From NCBI GenBank assembly GCA_903632075.3, contig CAHIKZ030001813.1:7774501-7838500 (forward strand): a DNA stretch of 64,000 nt, in the 5' to 3' direction. Below are positions 34,521 through 45,339 of the stretch, piece after piece; position 1 is the stretch's first letter, and each line of letters starts with the position of its first letter. Under the pieces are notes generated by a model. The model was given only the letters and a program-made list of their open reading frames with translations, made no database searches and was not told the DNA's origin. The stretch comes from Acanthosepion pharaonis (taxonomy: Eukaryota > Mollusca > Cephalopoda > Sepiida > Sepiidae). The position numbers and the translations under genes were made by a program.

Positions 34521-34720
34521 TCAGGGAAAACAATCCTATAGACGAGATATGCCGTTACCGATTTAGCCACGGGGGACCATCATGATCAAGCAATTTTCAA
34601 TAACCTTAAAGAATGCACATCTATAGTTGGGATTTTCGAATTTATATCTGATATTTTTATTTTCCTAACCGAAACGTAAACAACAGTAAGTTTAAAGAGA
34701 GAGTTTTAAAAACTTTCAAT
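34521..34720 (+). repeat. 200-bp direct repeat, copy 2
   Basis: Same 200 bp as 32331-32530, but with unrelated sequence on both flanks. Confidence 0.95.
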
Positions 34721-34779
34721 ATCATTTTCTATATCATATAAAAATTGCGCTTTTCTCCCCTTCACCAGCTCACACGACT

Positions 34780-35260
34780 TTGAAGTCCTGTCAATACCTC
34801 ATACATAATGCACTATTTCGTTTCGCTCAAGTGAAAAGAGGGGGAAAATACACAACCTGATTTCAGTGAGAAAATAACAGAGAGAAAGAAAGAAAATAAG
34901 TGAAGATAGAAATGTTTAACATCCCCTGCCAATACCTCATAAATAATTGACTATTCCATGGAAAAAAACAAAACATATAACAGTGACGCTACTTGGTTTC
35001 AGTGATACAATGAATGAAAGAAAAAAGAAAATGGAAGATAGAAGTGTTTAACGGCTGTTTTCAATGAGATGGAAAAAATGTCAATTTCAAATTTTTTCAT
35101 TTGATTCCGATTCTTATTTTTAAAATTTCTATGCTCAAATATTTAACGTCATAGAACTCGCCACGATCATATTCAATCATTAACTTAAGAATTTCCCAGA
35201 AATTTCAAATAGGGAGACATTGACATTTTCACGTGTCTTTCGAGTAAACGTTCTTTTAAT
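34780..35260 (+). repeat. dispersed repeat T, copy 2
   Basis: Two tandem units each hold CAATACCTCATA, then a GAAAGA-rich stretch, then GATAGAA. The copy ends ATTGACATTTTCACGTGTCTTT, matching the order at 28000-28796. Confidence 0.65.
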
Positions 35261-35979
35261 GAGTACACGTGTTAAATTTGACACATGTGCTTTCATATTC
35301 TCTTAAACAGCGAAATTAATATCAAGTGACTTAGATCAAATCTTACTAAAGAACTGAGCTGTGTTGTTACCACTATTGAGCTCTTATCATTGGTTCTCTG
35401 ATTTGCTGATAACCTCACCACCTGTCTTCTGAAAATTAATCGTCAATCCTTTTGCCTTGTTTTATTTTTCTACGTTTTCTAAGAATTCTTTCAGTTTTCC
35501 TTTAGTCGAAGTATAAATCAAACAACTGGTCCTCGCATATCTTGACTGCATTATAATTGGAGTTTGCGTTTTACACACAGACGTCATTTAATTTAAAAAT
35601 ACGCTTAATTATATTAAATATATCTGGTGTAACAGTAAAATTGTCCAAGTCGTGTAAAAACAAAATTATCCATTTGCTAGTTTATCTTTGAAACGTTGTA
35701 TCTTATGAATGATGTTAGATATCTTACTGGAACTTTTCGAGTATTAGCTAACCCTATTGGACTCTTCTTTGAGCAATAAAAATGTATAATTACACACCAT
35801 GCTTAACAGAAGAAGTGTGATAAAATCGGTCATGAATAAAAATGACATGTTTATAATTAATTAATCATAGCTAAAGATAGGGAACTCATGAAGGATTGAA
35901 ATTAAGTTTAAATATACATATTATTCCAGGATCATTTTCAAACTTATTTAAGGAGATCTAACCTTCTAACTTTCTATAC
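35261..35979. other. AT-rich sequence, no recognised feature
   Basis: Nothing recognisable. Confidence 0.4.
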
Positions 35980-36340
35980 TGGATTAACAAGGTGCCTCAC
36001 AGTTTTCACGTACGATTTCATTTTCCAGTCTTTTTTCAATGCTCTTTAGACTTTCATATCTGGAACTCCTCTCTCAAGTGCCAAAAATCTTAGGAATTGA
36101 GTGGATCTTTTCTAATTGATCTCTCTAAATGATGATCCTTCTTCCTTCTGTGACCTGATCTATTTTCCTCTTTACTGTTCCCTCTTTTTAAAATGTATTC
36201 AACGTTCCCTTGATGGTTCTTGAATGGACATTGAAGATGGGAGCCAGAGTATGAATGTTGGTACCATTACTGAAGCCCTGAATGATATTTTCCTCTCACC
36301 ATTGCTCAGTTGGTAAGAAATAGTGAGGCTGACACAAAAC
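35980..36340 (-). pseudogene. possible Tc1-like transposase N-terminal relic
   Basis: Minus-strand scraps IHTLAPIFNVHSRTIKGTLN, then FKKEGTVKRKIDQVTEG and ESLKSIEKRLENEIV, follow the spacing of a helix-turn-helix, the FKKTGSVKRK...GRPRK linker and a second helix-turn-helix. Stops are frequent and no inverted repeats were found, so the call is tentative. Confidence 0.3.
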
Positions 36341-36502
36341 GATTTAACCTGTTCTCTATCTAGCTGAATAATTCAAAGTGTTTTTCAGTGATACTTACGA
36401 CAAATGTTATAAAGATGACTAAATGTCTAATCTTAAAACCTGATAAAAGAAACCCAGTTAGTTTAGTGGCTTTCTAGATATTAGATATTTTGTGGGATGA
36501 AG

Positions 36503-36572
36503 CATTTTGCTGTTACATTATTTGGACAATTTTGCTGTTACAGGATTTGGACAATTTTGCTGTTACATTCGG
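36503..36572 (+). repeat. 25-bp tandem repeat, 2.6 units
   Basis: ATTTTGCTGTTACA is repeated three times at 25-bp spacing, each of the first two followed by TTTGGACA. Confidence 0.9.
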
Positions 36573-36860
36573 TAATTTAAACATTTGAAAGCTAGGAATG
36601 CGTACTTATGACTTGAAGATAGAACCCTTGATTTACAATTGCAATGTAAGTTCACTTTTTTTTCTGTTGATAGGCACATATTAGAAATAGAATCAGCCGT
36701 TTTATATCCAACATTTTGGACATCGGGATATCAATGTCCTTTCGGTAATAAAATATGACGAATGGCAAAAGGAGTATGAACGTAACAGTTTTCATGTTGA
36801 ATCTTTTATCATTTTTTGTCTGAATATATTATTTTCAAAATAATAATTACATTCTTTTAA

Positions 36861-37080
36861 GTGTCGTGGCCATTCAGGGCGATAACGAACATGGCTTTCC
36901 CCAATCTCCTGTCCTTTGTCGCTCTTAATAAATTTTGTCTTTTTTTATACCTTTCAAAACTTGTTCCACCTCCAATTTACTCAAGCTCTCTAGCTGGGTT
37001 ATCCGTTGTTTACCTCTGTTCTTCGTGTCTTCAATCTGTCCTGTGAGTATCAAATTTTCCAAGCCTTCCTTTCTCATTAT
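36861..37080 (-). pseudogene. LINE C-terminal end
   Basis: The minus strand is open over IMRKEGLENLILTGQIEDT, KNRGKQRITQLESLSKLEV and EQVLKGIKKDKIY. This is the extreme C-terminus of a LINE polyprotein (pattern IMRKEGLENLTLTGHIEGKR..GRQR.TYL.SL..W). A related end occurs at 53765-54010. Confidence 0.65.
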
Positions 37081-37496
37081 TCGCCTGTGTCTTTTTTGTA
37101 TTAATTATACGTGTCCTATTTGTTTCCAAACTTTTGCCGTTGCTCACATAATCAGTCTTTGGTATTCTTAGCATCCTACTTTAGAACTACATTTTATTGC
37201 ATACTCTGTCATAGAGGAGGTGTGATATTACGTAAGATTTCAATACTATTTTCTTCGTTTCTAACGAAATTTTCTGCTTCTTAATAATTTACTTAGCCTT
37301 TCTAAGGCATCTTTCTCAATCCACATGTCACACATTTCGTCCTCTGTTAACACTCTCCCCAGATCTTTAGAGTGTTGTACTTATTCAATTTTGGTGTTTC
37401 GAATTTTTAATTTTCAGGCTGGTTTTATGCCTTGGCTAGAAACCATGCATTCTATCTCCTTGTAATTAAGACTAAAATAAATAATGAATAGTCGAG

Positions 37497-37500
<4 letters not shown>
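37081..37500. other. AT-rich sequence, no recognised feature
   Basis: It may contain the upstream part of the LINE end at 36861-37080. No further motif is seen. Confidence 0.35.
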
Positions 37501-37540
<40 letters not shown>

Positions 37541-37593
37541 GAGAAAAAATATATAAATATATAAAAATATATATATATATATAGTCGAGAAAA
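37485..37593. repeat. (TA)n with a repeated GTCGAGAAAAAA spacer
   Basis: Two (TA)n tracts (37507-37537 and 37567-37583) alternate with three copies of AGTCGAGAAAAAA or AGTGGAGAAAAAA. The last copy leads straight into the hammerhead at 37599. Confidence 0.85.
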
Positions 37594-37598
37594 AAATC

Positions 37599-37658
37599 CA
37601 ACACTCGTGGCCTGACGATTGCGTCTAGCATGAAACAACCTATCGCCTCTGAGTGTTG
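37599..37658 (+). ncRNA. type I hammerhead ribozyme, repeat family H
   Basis: All parts of the fold can be drawn. Stem I pairs CAACACUC (37599-37606) with GAGUGUUG (37651-37658) and GGC with GCC, around a GU/UCU internal loop. CUGACGA (37612-37618) fits the CUGANGA core. Stem II is UGC/GCA with a GUCUA loop and a U-U closing pair instead of the usual G-C. GAAA (37632-37635) follows. Stem III is ACA/UAU with an ACC loop (one mismatch; relatives have ACA/UGU). Cleavage is expected after C37644 in an AUC triplet. The stem III mismatch and the U-U pair may weaken activity. The motif directly follows (TA)n, as in other copies of this family. Confidence 0.7.
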
Positions 37659-37689
37659 ACTAAGATGTTCACTTTTATATTGTCGATAT

Positions 37690-38077
37690 TATATTAATTT
37701 GCTGAATTCCACATCCCAATGTAAAGAACTGGAAAAAAATAAGTTTCGTTTTAACAAGATTTAAACAGCAGGAAATTCAATCGTAATCGTAAAACCCTCC
37801 CTATTGGAGGTGATAAGGAAGCATCCGTGAGAATATTGCGCACAAACTGTTAGGTGTAATATGAAGCCTTTTGAACATTTTATCTTTGTTTCTATATTCG
37901 CAGTAGTGGCTGTATCTCTCGAATATTCTTTGAAGACACACACACACACAGATGTGTGTATGTATGAATCAATAACGAAAAAAGAAAAGTTATCTATGCC
38001 AACTCAAGACAAAAGGAAAACTTATCTTAGCCAATTTATCTTTCTAAGTTTTCCATTTGTCTTTATTCATATGTTCC

Positions 38078-38082
<5 letters not shown>
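37690..38082. other. AT-rich sequence, no recognised feature
   Basis: A plus-strand frame that begins at 37861 runs into the microsatellites downstream and is not credible as a gene. Confidence 0.4.
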
Positions 38083-38115
<33 letters not shown>

Positions 38116-38154
38116 TATATCTCTAATTTTACATATGTATACATAAAATTTATT

Positions 38155-38201
<47 letters not shown>

Positions 38202-38249
38202 TATATCTCTAATTTTACATGTGTATACATATAAATATATATGTGTATA

Positions 38250-38283
<34 letters not shown>

Positions 38284-38420
38284 CATATATATGTGTGTGT
38301 GTGTTTGTGTGTGTGTGTGCAGGTCTGTGTTTGTGTGTACATGTCTATGTGTGTGTGGTGTGTGTGTGTGTGTGTATGGAGAGAGAGAGAGAGAAAGAGA
38401 GGGAGAGAGAAAGAAAGAAT
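38083..38420. repeat. (TA)n, (GT)n, (GA)n complex with a tandem spacer
   Basis: (TA)n at 38083-38113, 38157-38198 and 38241-38290 is separated by two copies of CTATATCTCTAATTTTACAT with a GTATACATA continuation. (GT)n to about 38376 and (GA)n to about 38420 follow. Confidence 0.9.
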
Positions 38421-38573
38421 TTAGTAGTATATTGCGACCGGTCTTAATTTTCTAACTGTCTCTGAAGATCACCATGACATATAACATTGAGTCAATACGC
38501 TCTCACAATCAATGCACGTAAACACACTGCCTGCATTACAAAGCATATTATCCCTATAAATTTCGCAATTTTA

Positions 38574-38578
<5 letters not shown>

Positions 38579-38626
<48 letters not shown>
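38579..38626. repeat. (TA)n microsatellite
   Basis: About 24 TA units. Confidence 0.95.
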
Positions 38627-38628
<2 letters not shown>

Positions 38629-38983
38629 TGTGAGTGTATATAGACATAAATACATACATATATGTGTATATGCGCGTGTGTGTCTCTATGCGTTTGTGCC
38701 TGTATATGTATATACACACTAAGATATATTTGCATGTGTGTGTGTTTGTATAAATATATAAAGAGTGTATGCATAGAAATCAACATGCAGTGAAACAGAT
38801 TTTCATGCTACAAGCGATTTTCTTGGCATGTATATATCGGGGTGCTGAATGTTTTTCTCTCTTGACTATCAGAACAGGGTTTGGTATCCTTTCTTGGTCA
38901 TGTTGAAAACTTTTTACCATCCCTTGTAAATGTAACAAATAATAAACGCAGCAAACCACTCCATACAGAAACCACTCCACATC

Positions 38984-38984
<1 letters not shown>

Positions 38985-39046
<62 letters not shown>
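38985..39046. repeat. (TA)n microsatellite
   Basis: Two runs joined by a phase shift at about 39016. Confidence 0.95.
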
Positions 39047-39047
<1 letters not shown>

Positions 39048-39307
39048 CAAGTATATAATTGGTATATACGAAATGAATTCCAATAACCAACAATTACTTT
39101 TCTTAAAAGAGTGCTCAATACAAAGTAGAGCAGATATAATTATTATTTATAAAAATTATAACATAAATATGTTATAAAATCACTACAAAATGATGTGAAG
39201 TTAAAATTTTATTCAACATGTCTTGATAAGACATGATGTTGAAGATAAAATTTTATTTCAACATCATTTTATAAACATATTCATGTTATATATTTTTTTA
39301 TAAATAA

Positions 39308-39311
<4 letters not shown>
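39047..39311 (+). repeat. (TA)n-bounded repeat with a long foldback
   Basis: GAATTCCAATAACCA, AGAGTGCTCAATACA and AATATGTTATAAAA, then CACTACAAAAT, are shared in reverse orientation with 47330-47517. The right part (39157-39292) folds on itself around AAGACATGTT/AACATGTCTT-like arms at about 39219-39240. The outer arms ATAACATAAATATGTT and AACATATTCATGTTAT pair as well. Both ends abut (TA)n. The AGTGCTCAATA motif is also present in the family H repeats near 60.5 and 61.1 kb. Confidence 0.75.

Positions 39312-39357
<46 letters not shown>
39312..39357. repeat. (TA)n microsatellite
   Basis: About 22 TA units. Confidence 0.95.
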
Positions 39358-39359
<2 letters not shown>

Positions 39360-39440
39360 GTACATAAACGTGTAACACGCAATCTTGGGGTATAGTGCCA
39401 CCTCCAAATTTTCACATATAAAAAATGATTTTATTATGTA

Positions 39441-40398
39441 CAGTCCTGTTCGATAAAAGTGACTCACCTGATTTTTTACTTAAAAATTATTTCGCCTATT
39501 GTTTTTGGGGTCAAACTAATTTTTAAATTTACTAATATAAAGACCACTTCCTGACCACCTAGTAAAAAAGTTTATTCACCCGAAGGTATTCTATTGATAA
39601 TTAATAATATTGGATATAAATGATATTTAGGGGGGGAAAAAAAACTCTGTGCAAAAAAACGTGACTCACTTATTTCCTGCAACCAGTAATCAATAGAAAC
39701 ATAATCGAACAGCTTTAAATAAATAATAATAGAGGTATAATTTATTTATTATAGGTAATGTAGTTCGAAATATTTAATGATCTATGGGCCCTCCTTTATT
39801 TTGAATGATATTTTCAACCCTTTTTGGCATTGACTTGATTAGATTCTGGCAAATGTCATCTCCCAGCATTGAATTCCATTCGGTTATGAAATTCACAATC
39901 AAATCCTTTTTGTTGCTCAACTGCTTTCTCGAGAGTCTGTACTTTATAATGCTCTATAAGTTTTCTATGTGGTTGAGGTCAGGAGATTGGGGCAGCCATG
40001 ACATAACACTCACCTGCTTCTCATCAAAGTATTCCTTCATCAATTTTGATTTGTGACAGGGAGCATTATCCTGCATAAAAATGAGCTTGGTGGAGTCGAT
40101 TTGCACCCTTTCAGCAGAAGGGAGCAGACAAAACTCTAAAATTCTCTTGTACTGCTCGCTCCTGAGGGTCTTTTCAATAGGTTTTAAGAAACCAGTTCCA
40201 TGAAAAGAAAAGCATCCCCAGAACATTATACTGAACGGATGCTTGACAGTACTTACTGCTAAATTCAAAGAACTTTCAAAGCTTCTTCTTCTGATTTTAG
40301 ATCGCTTATCCTTTGAATTTAGCTCAACTTTCGTTTCATCGGAGAAGAGAACATTTAGTAAAAAAAATCAGGTGAATCATTTTTATCGAACATCACTG
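39441..40398 (-). mobile_element. Tc1/mariner-type element, internally deleted
   Basis: Terminal inverted repeats of about 37 bp start CAGT: left CAGTCCTGTTCGATAAAAGT (39441) and right, on the minus strand, CAGTGATGTTCGATAAAAAT (40398). Both continue into CACCTGATTTTTT. A TA lies outside each end (39439-39440 and 40399-40400), as expected for TA target-site duplication. The element is 958 bp, shorter than a complete ~1.3 kb copy. The transposase starts right after the right repeat without its DNA-binding part. Confidence 0.9.
39774..40358 (-). pseudogene. Tc1/mariner transposase, catalytic part only
   Basis: On the minus strand the sequence opens LNVLFSDETKVEL, with the first catalytic aspartate. 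It continues IMFWGCFSFHGTGFLKPIEK, then FMQDNAPCHKSKLMKEYF with the second aspartate (about 40060-40080). It then has SWLPQSPDLNHIENL with the third acidic position. A stop TAG (39954-39956) replaces the tryptophan normally found in IENLW. The same frame then continues IIKYRLSRKQLSNKKDLIVN, FITEWNSMLGDDICQNLIKS and MPKRVENIIQNKGG to a stop at 39774. The N-terminal helix-turn-helix domains are absent. A short frameshift lies near 40270. This copy cannot make a working transposase, but its ends look usable by one. Confidence 0.9.
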
Positions 40399-40667
40399 TA
40401 TATCTCGTGTCATGAGAGATCCTTTTATGAGAGACCAAATTACTGTAGACGAGCCTCTTTACCTCTTTCTTTTCTTCCATCTTCTAGTCAATTTAAACAT
40501 ATCTTTAATAACGCTATACCCGTTGCGTAATGCGTACAGACAGATACAACCGAACGTAAATAAATGAAAAGATGCCTATTTGCTATGTTTGTATTTTATA
40601 ATACGATACTTCTTGGCCTGCTTTCGCGAACGAAGATTTATGATGTTGACTGCCCACGTCGACTGTA

Positions 40668-40900
40668 GGTACGCTGATGGCCTACTAGGCCAATGCGGCC
40701 ACAGCGACTGCAATTAAATGTCTGGTCTTGTATCACTGCTAAGGCTTCCGATTTCTTCCTCCCCCGGCGTTTCTCCTTCAGGCTGGCCCCGTGAGAGTCT
40801 TTAATGGTAGAGACGGACTGGTGGACGGTTCGGCGCCAGTTTTTACGGTCAGCAACAAGTCTTGACCACTGACGAAGGTCAATATGGCAGGTACCAAGGA
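40668..40900 (-). pseudogene. LINE C-terminal zinc-finger end
   Basis: Minus-strand reading gives LRQWSRLVADRKNWRRTVHQ, SVSTIKDSHGASLKEKRRGR and KKSEALAVIQDQTFNCSRCG, then RIGLVGHQRTYSRRGQ. This is the C-terminus of a LINE reverse transcriptase ending in a C2H2-like finger (C..C....H, with the last ligand changed to Tyr where the family has Cys). The segment is richer in GC than its surroundings, as expected of a former coding region. Confidence 0.65.
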
Positions 40901-41588
40901 ATACGATTCTAATATGTGAATATTACATGCATTATTATTGGTTACAGTTAGGCAAAACATTAGTTCTATCAAAATCATGTTTATCTTAAATACAGTTATA
41001 TCAAAATCATGTTTCCTTTTAATACCGTTTTATTAAAATCATATTTATTTTAAATACATTTTCACTTGAGTAAATGGATATATATTTTTGTCAACGGCGT
41101 AATCAGCACAAATAGTACATACGCTAATATTATATCTGGTGTATGATGTGGCACCGTTAAAACTAATTTTAAAATTAGGTTTTCAAAAGCCACATTATAC
41201 GTGAGTGATGTTGTCAATCTGGAGTGGGGACGATTCCAGCGTGAGGCATTTTTGGAAAATGTCTAAAGACCATACCACGAGTTGGCCAAAGCCTTGTGAG
41301 TGAAATTGGGTAGAAGGAAGACTTTGGGGCCGTCGATAGCTGTGCTAGCACGAAGTCACAAGTCATCGTGACCGAGGATTTGAGTGTGCTGGTGTTATTC
41401 AGATTGTTGTTCATTCTATGTAATACGCTCTCTCCCAGAAACTGTAACTAATGACGCATAATTTCAGTATATGTCACAGGTTGGCTCTGTGGGTGTTAAA
41501 CAAAATCAAATCTGCCTGAGCGAGAGTATGCAATAGGGATTGGCTAGTCGGTCTAATATACGGGTATCCTCGAATACCAGTTGCCAGC
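40901..41588. other. no clear feature; possible SINE scrap
   Basis: GAGTGAAATTGGGTAGAAGG at 41297-41316 and the GC-richer flanks look like a short interspersed repeat, but I cannot define its ends. Confidence 0.3.
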
Positions 41589-41589
41589 T

Positions 41590-41590
41590 A

Positions 41591-41662
<72 letters not shown>
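41590..41662. repeat. (CA)n-(TA)n compound microsatellite
   Basis: (CA)n to 41625, then (TA)n. Confidence 0.95.
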
Positions 41663-41664
<2 letters not shown>

Positions 41665-42434
41665 GGTATATTGGGATTAACCCATAAGGTTATAATATTA
41701 TTTTGCTTGTTAGACGTTCCTGTAATTTAAATATCCTTTATTCCAGATGTACCGATCCTCACGTTGATTACCTAACTTTAGCTGCTGTCAGAACATAGCG
41801 GCAATGACAGTCACATTTGAGCAAATAGTTCCTTAGATCAGGCTTTTAGTCTGTATTGTAGCTGTCGACAAGTTCGTGAAAGGATGAAACACTTTCGTGT
41901 TCTTTAGAAGAATAGCAATTTCCTCTAGATAGACTCCACTTTCTTTGAGAGATACGCCTGCCAGGAAGAAGGCTCTCGGCTTCAACTAGATCGACATCTG
42001 AACTAATCACGATTACCATGAGGTGAACTCACACGTAAAGATGATGATGAAGCTGGCAGCATAGTCCTATTCCTCATAACAGTAGAATGATAATCTTTCT
42101 GCCTTATGAAAGCATTCAATTTCCTCTTATGAAAGTTATAGATTCTTAGACTTCATCCGATTTAGGGATATTGTTTCATAGACTGACATGAAATGAACTG
42201 AAATTGGCGAAATGAGTTGCTTTTTAACAGAATATAATCCACTAAGGACAATTGCATTGTCATGAAAAACGTTCTATATAGGTTTATATTATTTGATTAT
42301 CAATGATTTTACATGCATGCGGTCAGAGATGACATGATTTTTTTCTTTTCAATGTTTCATTGGGGTCAAAACCAACCGACCACAGTTTTTCATATTTGAA
42401 TGCAATGGTCAAGCTATGTGTTAAATTTATGAAT
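41663..42434. other. AT-rich sequence, no recognised feature
   Basis: Nothing recognisable. Confidence 0.4.
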
Positions 42435-42569
42435 GATGATTGCGTTTAAAGCATAAAACAGTTTGTCGCAGTTGTGTGTTGAATTCACACTTTTATATTT
42501 ACACAAGATCTTCCACTGATATATCGCTTTAACCCTTGAATATAGCATACTTTATTACTATATTTCAAT

Positions 42570-42627
<58 letters not shown>
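42433..42627 (+). repeat. repeat family H copy with degenerate hammerhead, and (TA)n
   Basis: TGATGATTGCG and AAAGCATAAAACAG are followed by TTTGTCGCAG and TGTGTGTTGAA, in the order of the hammerhead at 37599. The first G of GAAA is mutated to A. Stem III ACA/UGU with a GUU loop and a GUC cleavage triplet are preserved. TTCACACTTTTATATTTA follows, and (TA)n ends the copy at 42571-42623. Confidence 0.55.
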
Positions 42628-42629
<2 letters not shown>

Positions 42630-43384
42630 CAGTCGGAGTTTATATCTGATTAATAGATGGAAAGCACATATATCAAATTAATAAATGGAAAAAAAAATTC
42701 CTAAAATCCTACATTCTGCCTTCGGTAAAGTGTCGTTGTTTGTTAATATGTACTACATAGACGTCGTGAGCGATTACTTTCAGAGTAACCTCATCCACAC
42801 TGTCCTTCAGCTGACAACATGATGTGCATTGGCATTATATACAATATTCGATTGCGTACATTTTAAGTGGAACTTTGTGCAGCTGCAATGTACGCCCAAA
42901 ATATTGGTAAAACTCAGTTTGCTGCCATTTTTGCCACAAATAATTGTTACAACATTATAATGCACACCGACAATTTTCCGCTGCTATTCAATACACATTG
43001 CAAGAGATATGATGACATTCCAGGACGGCATCTTCAACAATGCATCTATTGAATATTTATCTAGCAAAATACGATGACGCCTGATGTGCCCAGTTAGACA
43101 AACAACCCTTTCGCTTGCTTTGGTTAACACATGTAAGATTCATGGAAAAATATATTCGCCATTTTAAAAAAAATCGTATACCAATAAGAATATAAACTGC
43201 TTTAAATCCGACGGAGAATATATAGTCTTTTAATAACGGGGATCTGTGCACAACTGAATTAAAATTCATTCTGGTGACTATTATTCCAGCACTATAAATT
43301 TAAAGTGGTGAACATTTTATTTTTTTTTGGGGGGGGGAGAGTTGGTCACGGAGAAATGGTTCACGTAATGTGCTACAGGGTTCC
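42628..43384. other. AT-rich sequence, no recognised feature
   Basis: Nothing recognisable. Confidence 0.4.
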
Positions 43385-43600
43385 CGAACGTCCCTTCTCC
43401 TAGACTAGTTGTCGCCCAAAGGCATAGAATGTCCTGAATTTTTTCATATAGATGGGGATGTGTAGGAGAAGAGATGGATCCATACCTTACCCAAAGGTGT
43501 TTGCGTGCAAAGTGAATTTAACGAACTCGACTTGAATTTGAACACGGCTCTCCGACCCTCCAAACGGACTAAAATCCATCATTCCACCGTACCTCCACAA
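43385..43600 (-). repeat. tRNA-derived SINE, copy 1
   Basis: On the minus strand a degenerate tRNA-like head (CGGTGGAATGATGG) is followed by GAGCCGTGTTCAAATTCAAG (B-box-like). A body with CTTCTCCTACAC follows. The far end CTAGTCTAGGAG is shared with copies near 52500, 53150 and others. A cephalopod-type SINE is inferred from the overall pattern. Confidence 0.55.
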
Positions 43601-44035
43601 ACACACACATCCACATACGCCCGAGAACAATCAACCGTTTTCAGGTGACATAAAAAATGTGTTTCATTAAAACGGATTATATATAATGTCGTTTCATTAA
43701 GACGGATAAAATTCAGCAGTAAATAAATCAGTGTTATGGGTGAAAAATGATTTATTTCTCTATTGGATCATGTTACTTAAGTCGAGGCAATTACTGTGAA
43801 AAATAATATCACCCAAATGTCTGGCAAATTTGAAAGACACTTAAACTTAATTCATATTTAAGATCGGTTCAATTTATTGAAACACCCTTTACAATGAGTA
43901 GAGATTAAGTGATTTGAGCAAACTATAATCTGAAAAGAGCTGATAGCATTGACGCTATCAATTAGAGCTTGCTTTAATTTTCATAGTTCAGTCAGTTATG
44001 TACCATATGTGATAGACGCTTAGGCGATCATGTAT

Positions 44036-44222
44036 CTTTCGTTACATGACTGGTGAGGCAGATTTTTTCCATCCAAGTATAGTACCCGGTCTGTCGTGCT
44101 GTGGGGAGAAGAGGAGGATTCATACCATTCTCAAAGTTATTAGCACGTATGGAAATGTAATGGAGTTGACTGGAATTCGAACTCGGCTCTCTGATTCCTG
44201 AATCCGAGCCTCCACACAGTTT
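44036..44222 (-). repeat. tRNA-derived SINE, copy 2
   Basis: The minus strand reads GAGGCTCGGATTCAGGAATC, AGAGAGCCGAGTTCGAATTC with a clear B-box, then CAGTCAACTCCATTACATTT and CCTCCTCTTCTCCCCACAG. It shares the head and body with the copy at 52745-52952. Confidence 0.7.
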
Positions 44223-45000
44223 CATAATTACGAATTATATTCCTGTCCTCATCAGGATATGAAAATTGATAATGATATAAATAAGTATAGAAATATTAAT
44301 GAAATACTATGTACTGTTTGATTGTTAAAAATATAAAACCAGTGTCATTTGAGGGATACAATCACGGTTGTTAAACTGCAGGTAATAAAAAGTGAGGCGC
44401 TAAACACGCTCAGAAAACCTCTGGAGTAATTTTGACACTATTGGGCATTAATTGCTTTGCGCAGTTCGCTAATATTTGAATCTGATGAATCTTGCGCGCG
44501 AATAAATATAACCGCCTTCGTTCCATAAATTATCGCGTGGCCTCCTGTCGGGCGAACTTCTTAGCTACAGCATTAATTGGAAGTTTCCAAAATATCCCTA
44601 AAACCAAATTTAGCAACTCGAGCTCGAGGCTGTAGAATATTACTACATTGGAATAATCCATCGTTATATGGCATACACTGAATCCATGGATGAGTTTACT
44701 TCATCAGGAACAAGTGAAACTTACCTGTTACCAATCAATAACATGTTTTAAAAGAGCAGTTTCCCGCCCGCTGGTAAGTGAACATACCGTACACTAGTAA
44801 GAGAACGCCGTTAGCCTGCCCGTTGATTAGAGAGTCCAAACCCTACCCTATTCTAGAAACATCTAGAACTACAGAAGATACGCATTGCATGTGGCGATCT
44901 GTGCGGTGTCATTCTGTTAACATGGATAAACTTGAGAGGTCCTTCTGTAAACCCGTCTAACGCAAATTATTACCACTTGGTAGTTTTCTAATGATATTTA
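44223..45000. other. AT-rich sequence, no recognised feature
   Basis: Nothing recognisable. A CTGATGAGGACAGG on the minus strand near 44250 was examined and rejected as a hammerhead. Confidence 0.4.
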
Positions 45001-45010
45001 GCTTAACAGT

Positions 45011-45068
45011 ATTCTGCCATCCGATGTTTCATTATAAATATACTGAAACATCTGATGCCAGAATACTG
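45011..45068. repeat. near-perfect hairpin
   Basis: CAGTATTCTG with CGATGTTTCA is mirrored by TGAAACATC and CAGAATACTG around a TTATAAATATAC loop. The arms are about 23 bp with one or two mismatches. TTAAGCT-like flanks extend the symmetry weakly. Confidence 0.8.
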
Positions 45069-45339
45069 CGGTTGTAAGTTGAGCTGCTTCCATGTTATCA
45101 AATTACAGCCGCGTCCACTACCATTATATCAATATACGACTATGCTGTGGATTCCTTTCTATGTTTTATAATTATCTCCCTTTACATCAACAAAAGATAT
45201 GTAAGAAATTAGATATGTTTTCTCATCAAAAAGTTAAATTTAACGTTTATGTGTCCAACCAACTGTCAGCTGTATACATACGCTTTCATAAGATAAAAGG
45301 TTAAGCAGGGCTTTGAGCGAATGAAGCCTGTTGAACTTG

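Noticed and set aside
44245..44260. Minus-strand CTGATGAGGACAGG as a hammerhead
   Set aside because: The next GAAAC is about 23 bases away without a stem II that pairs, and no stem I is present.
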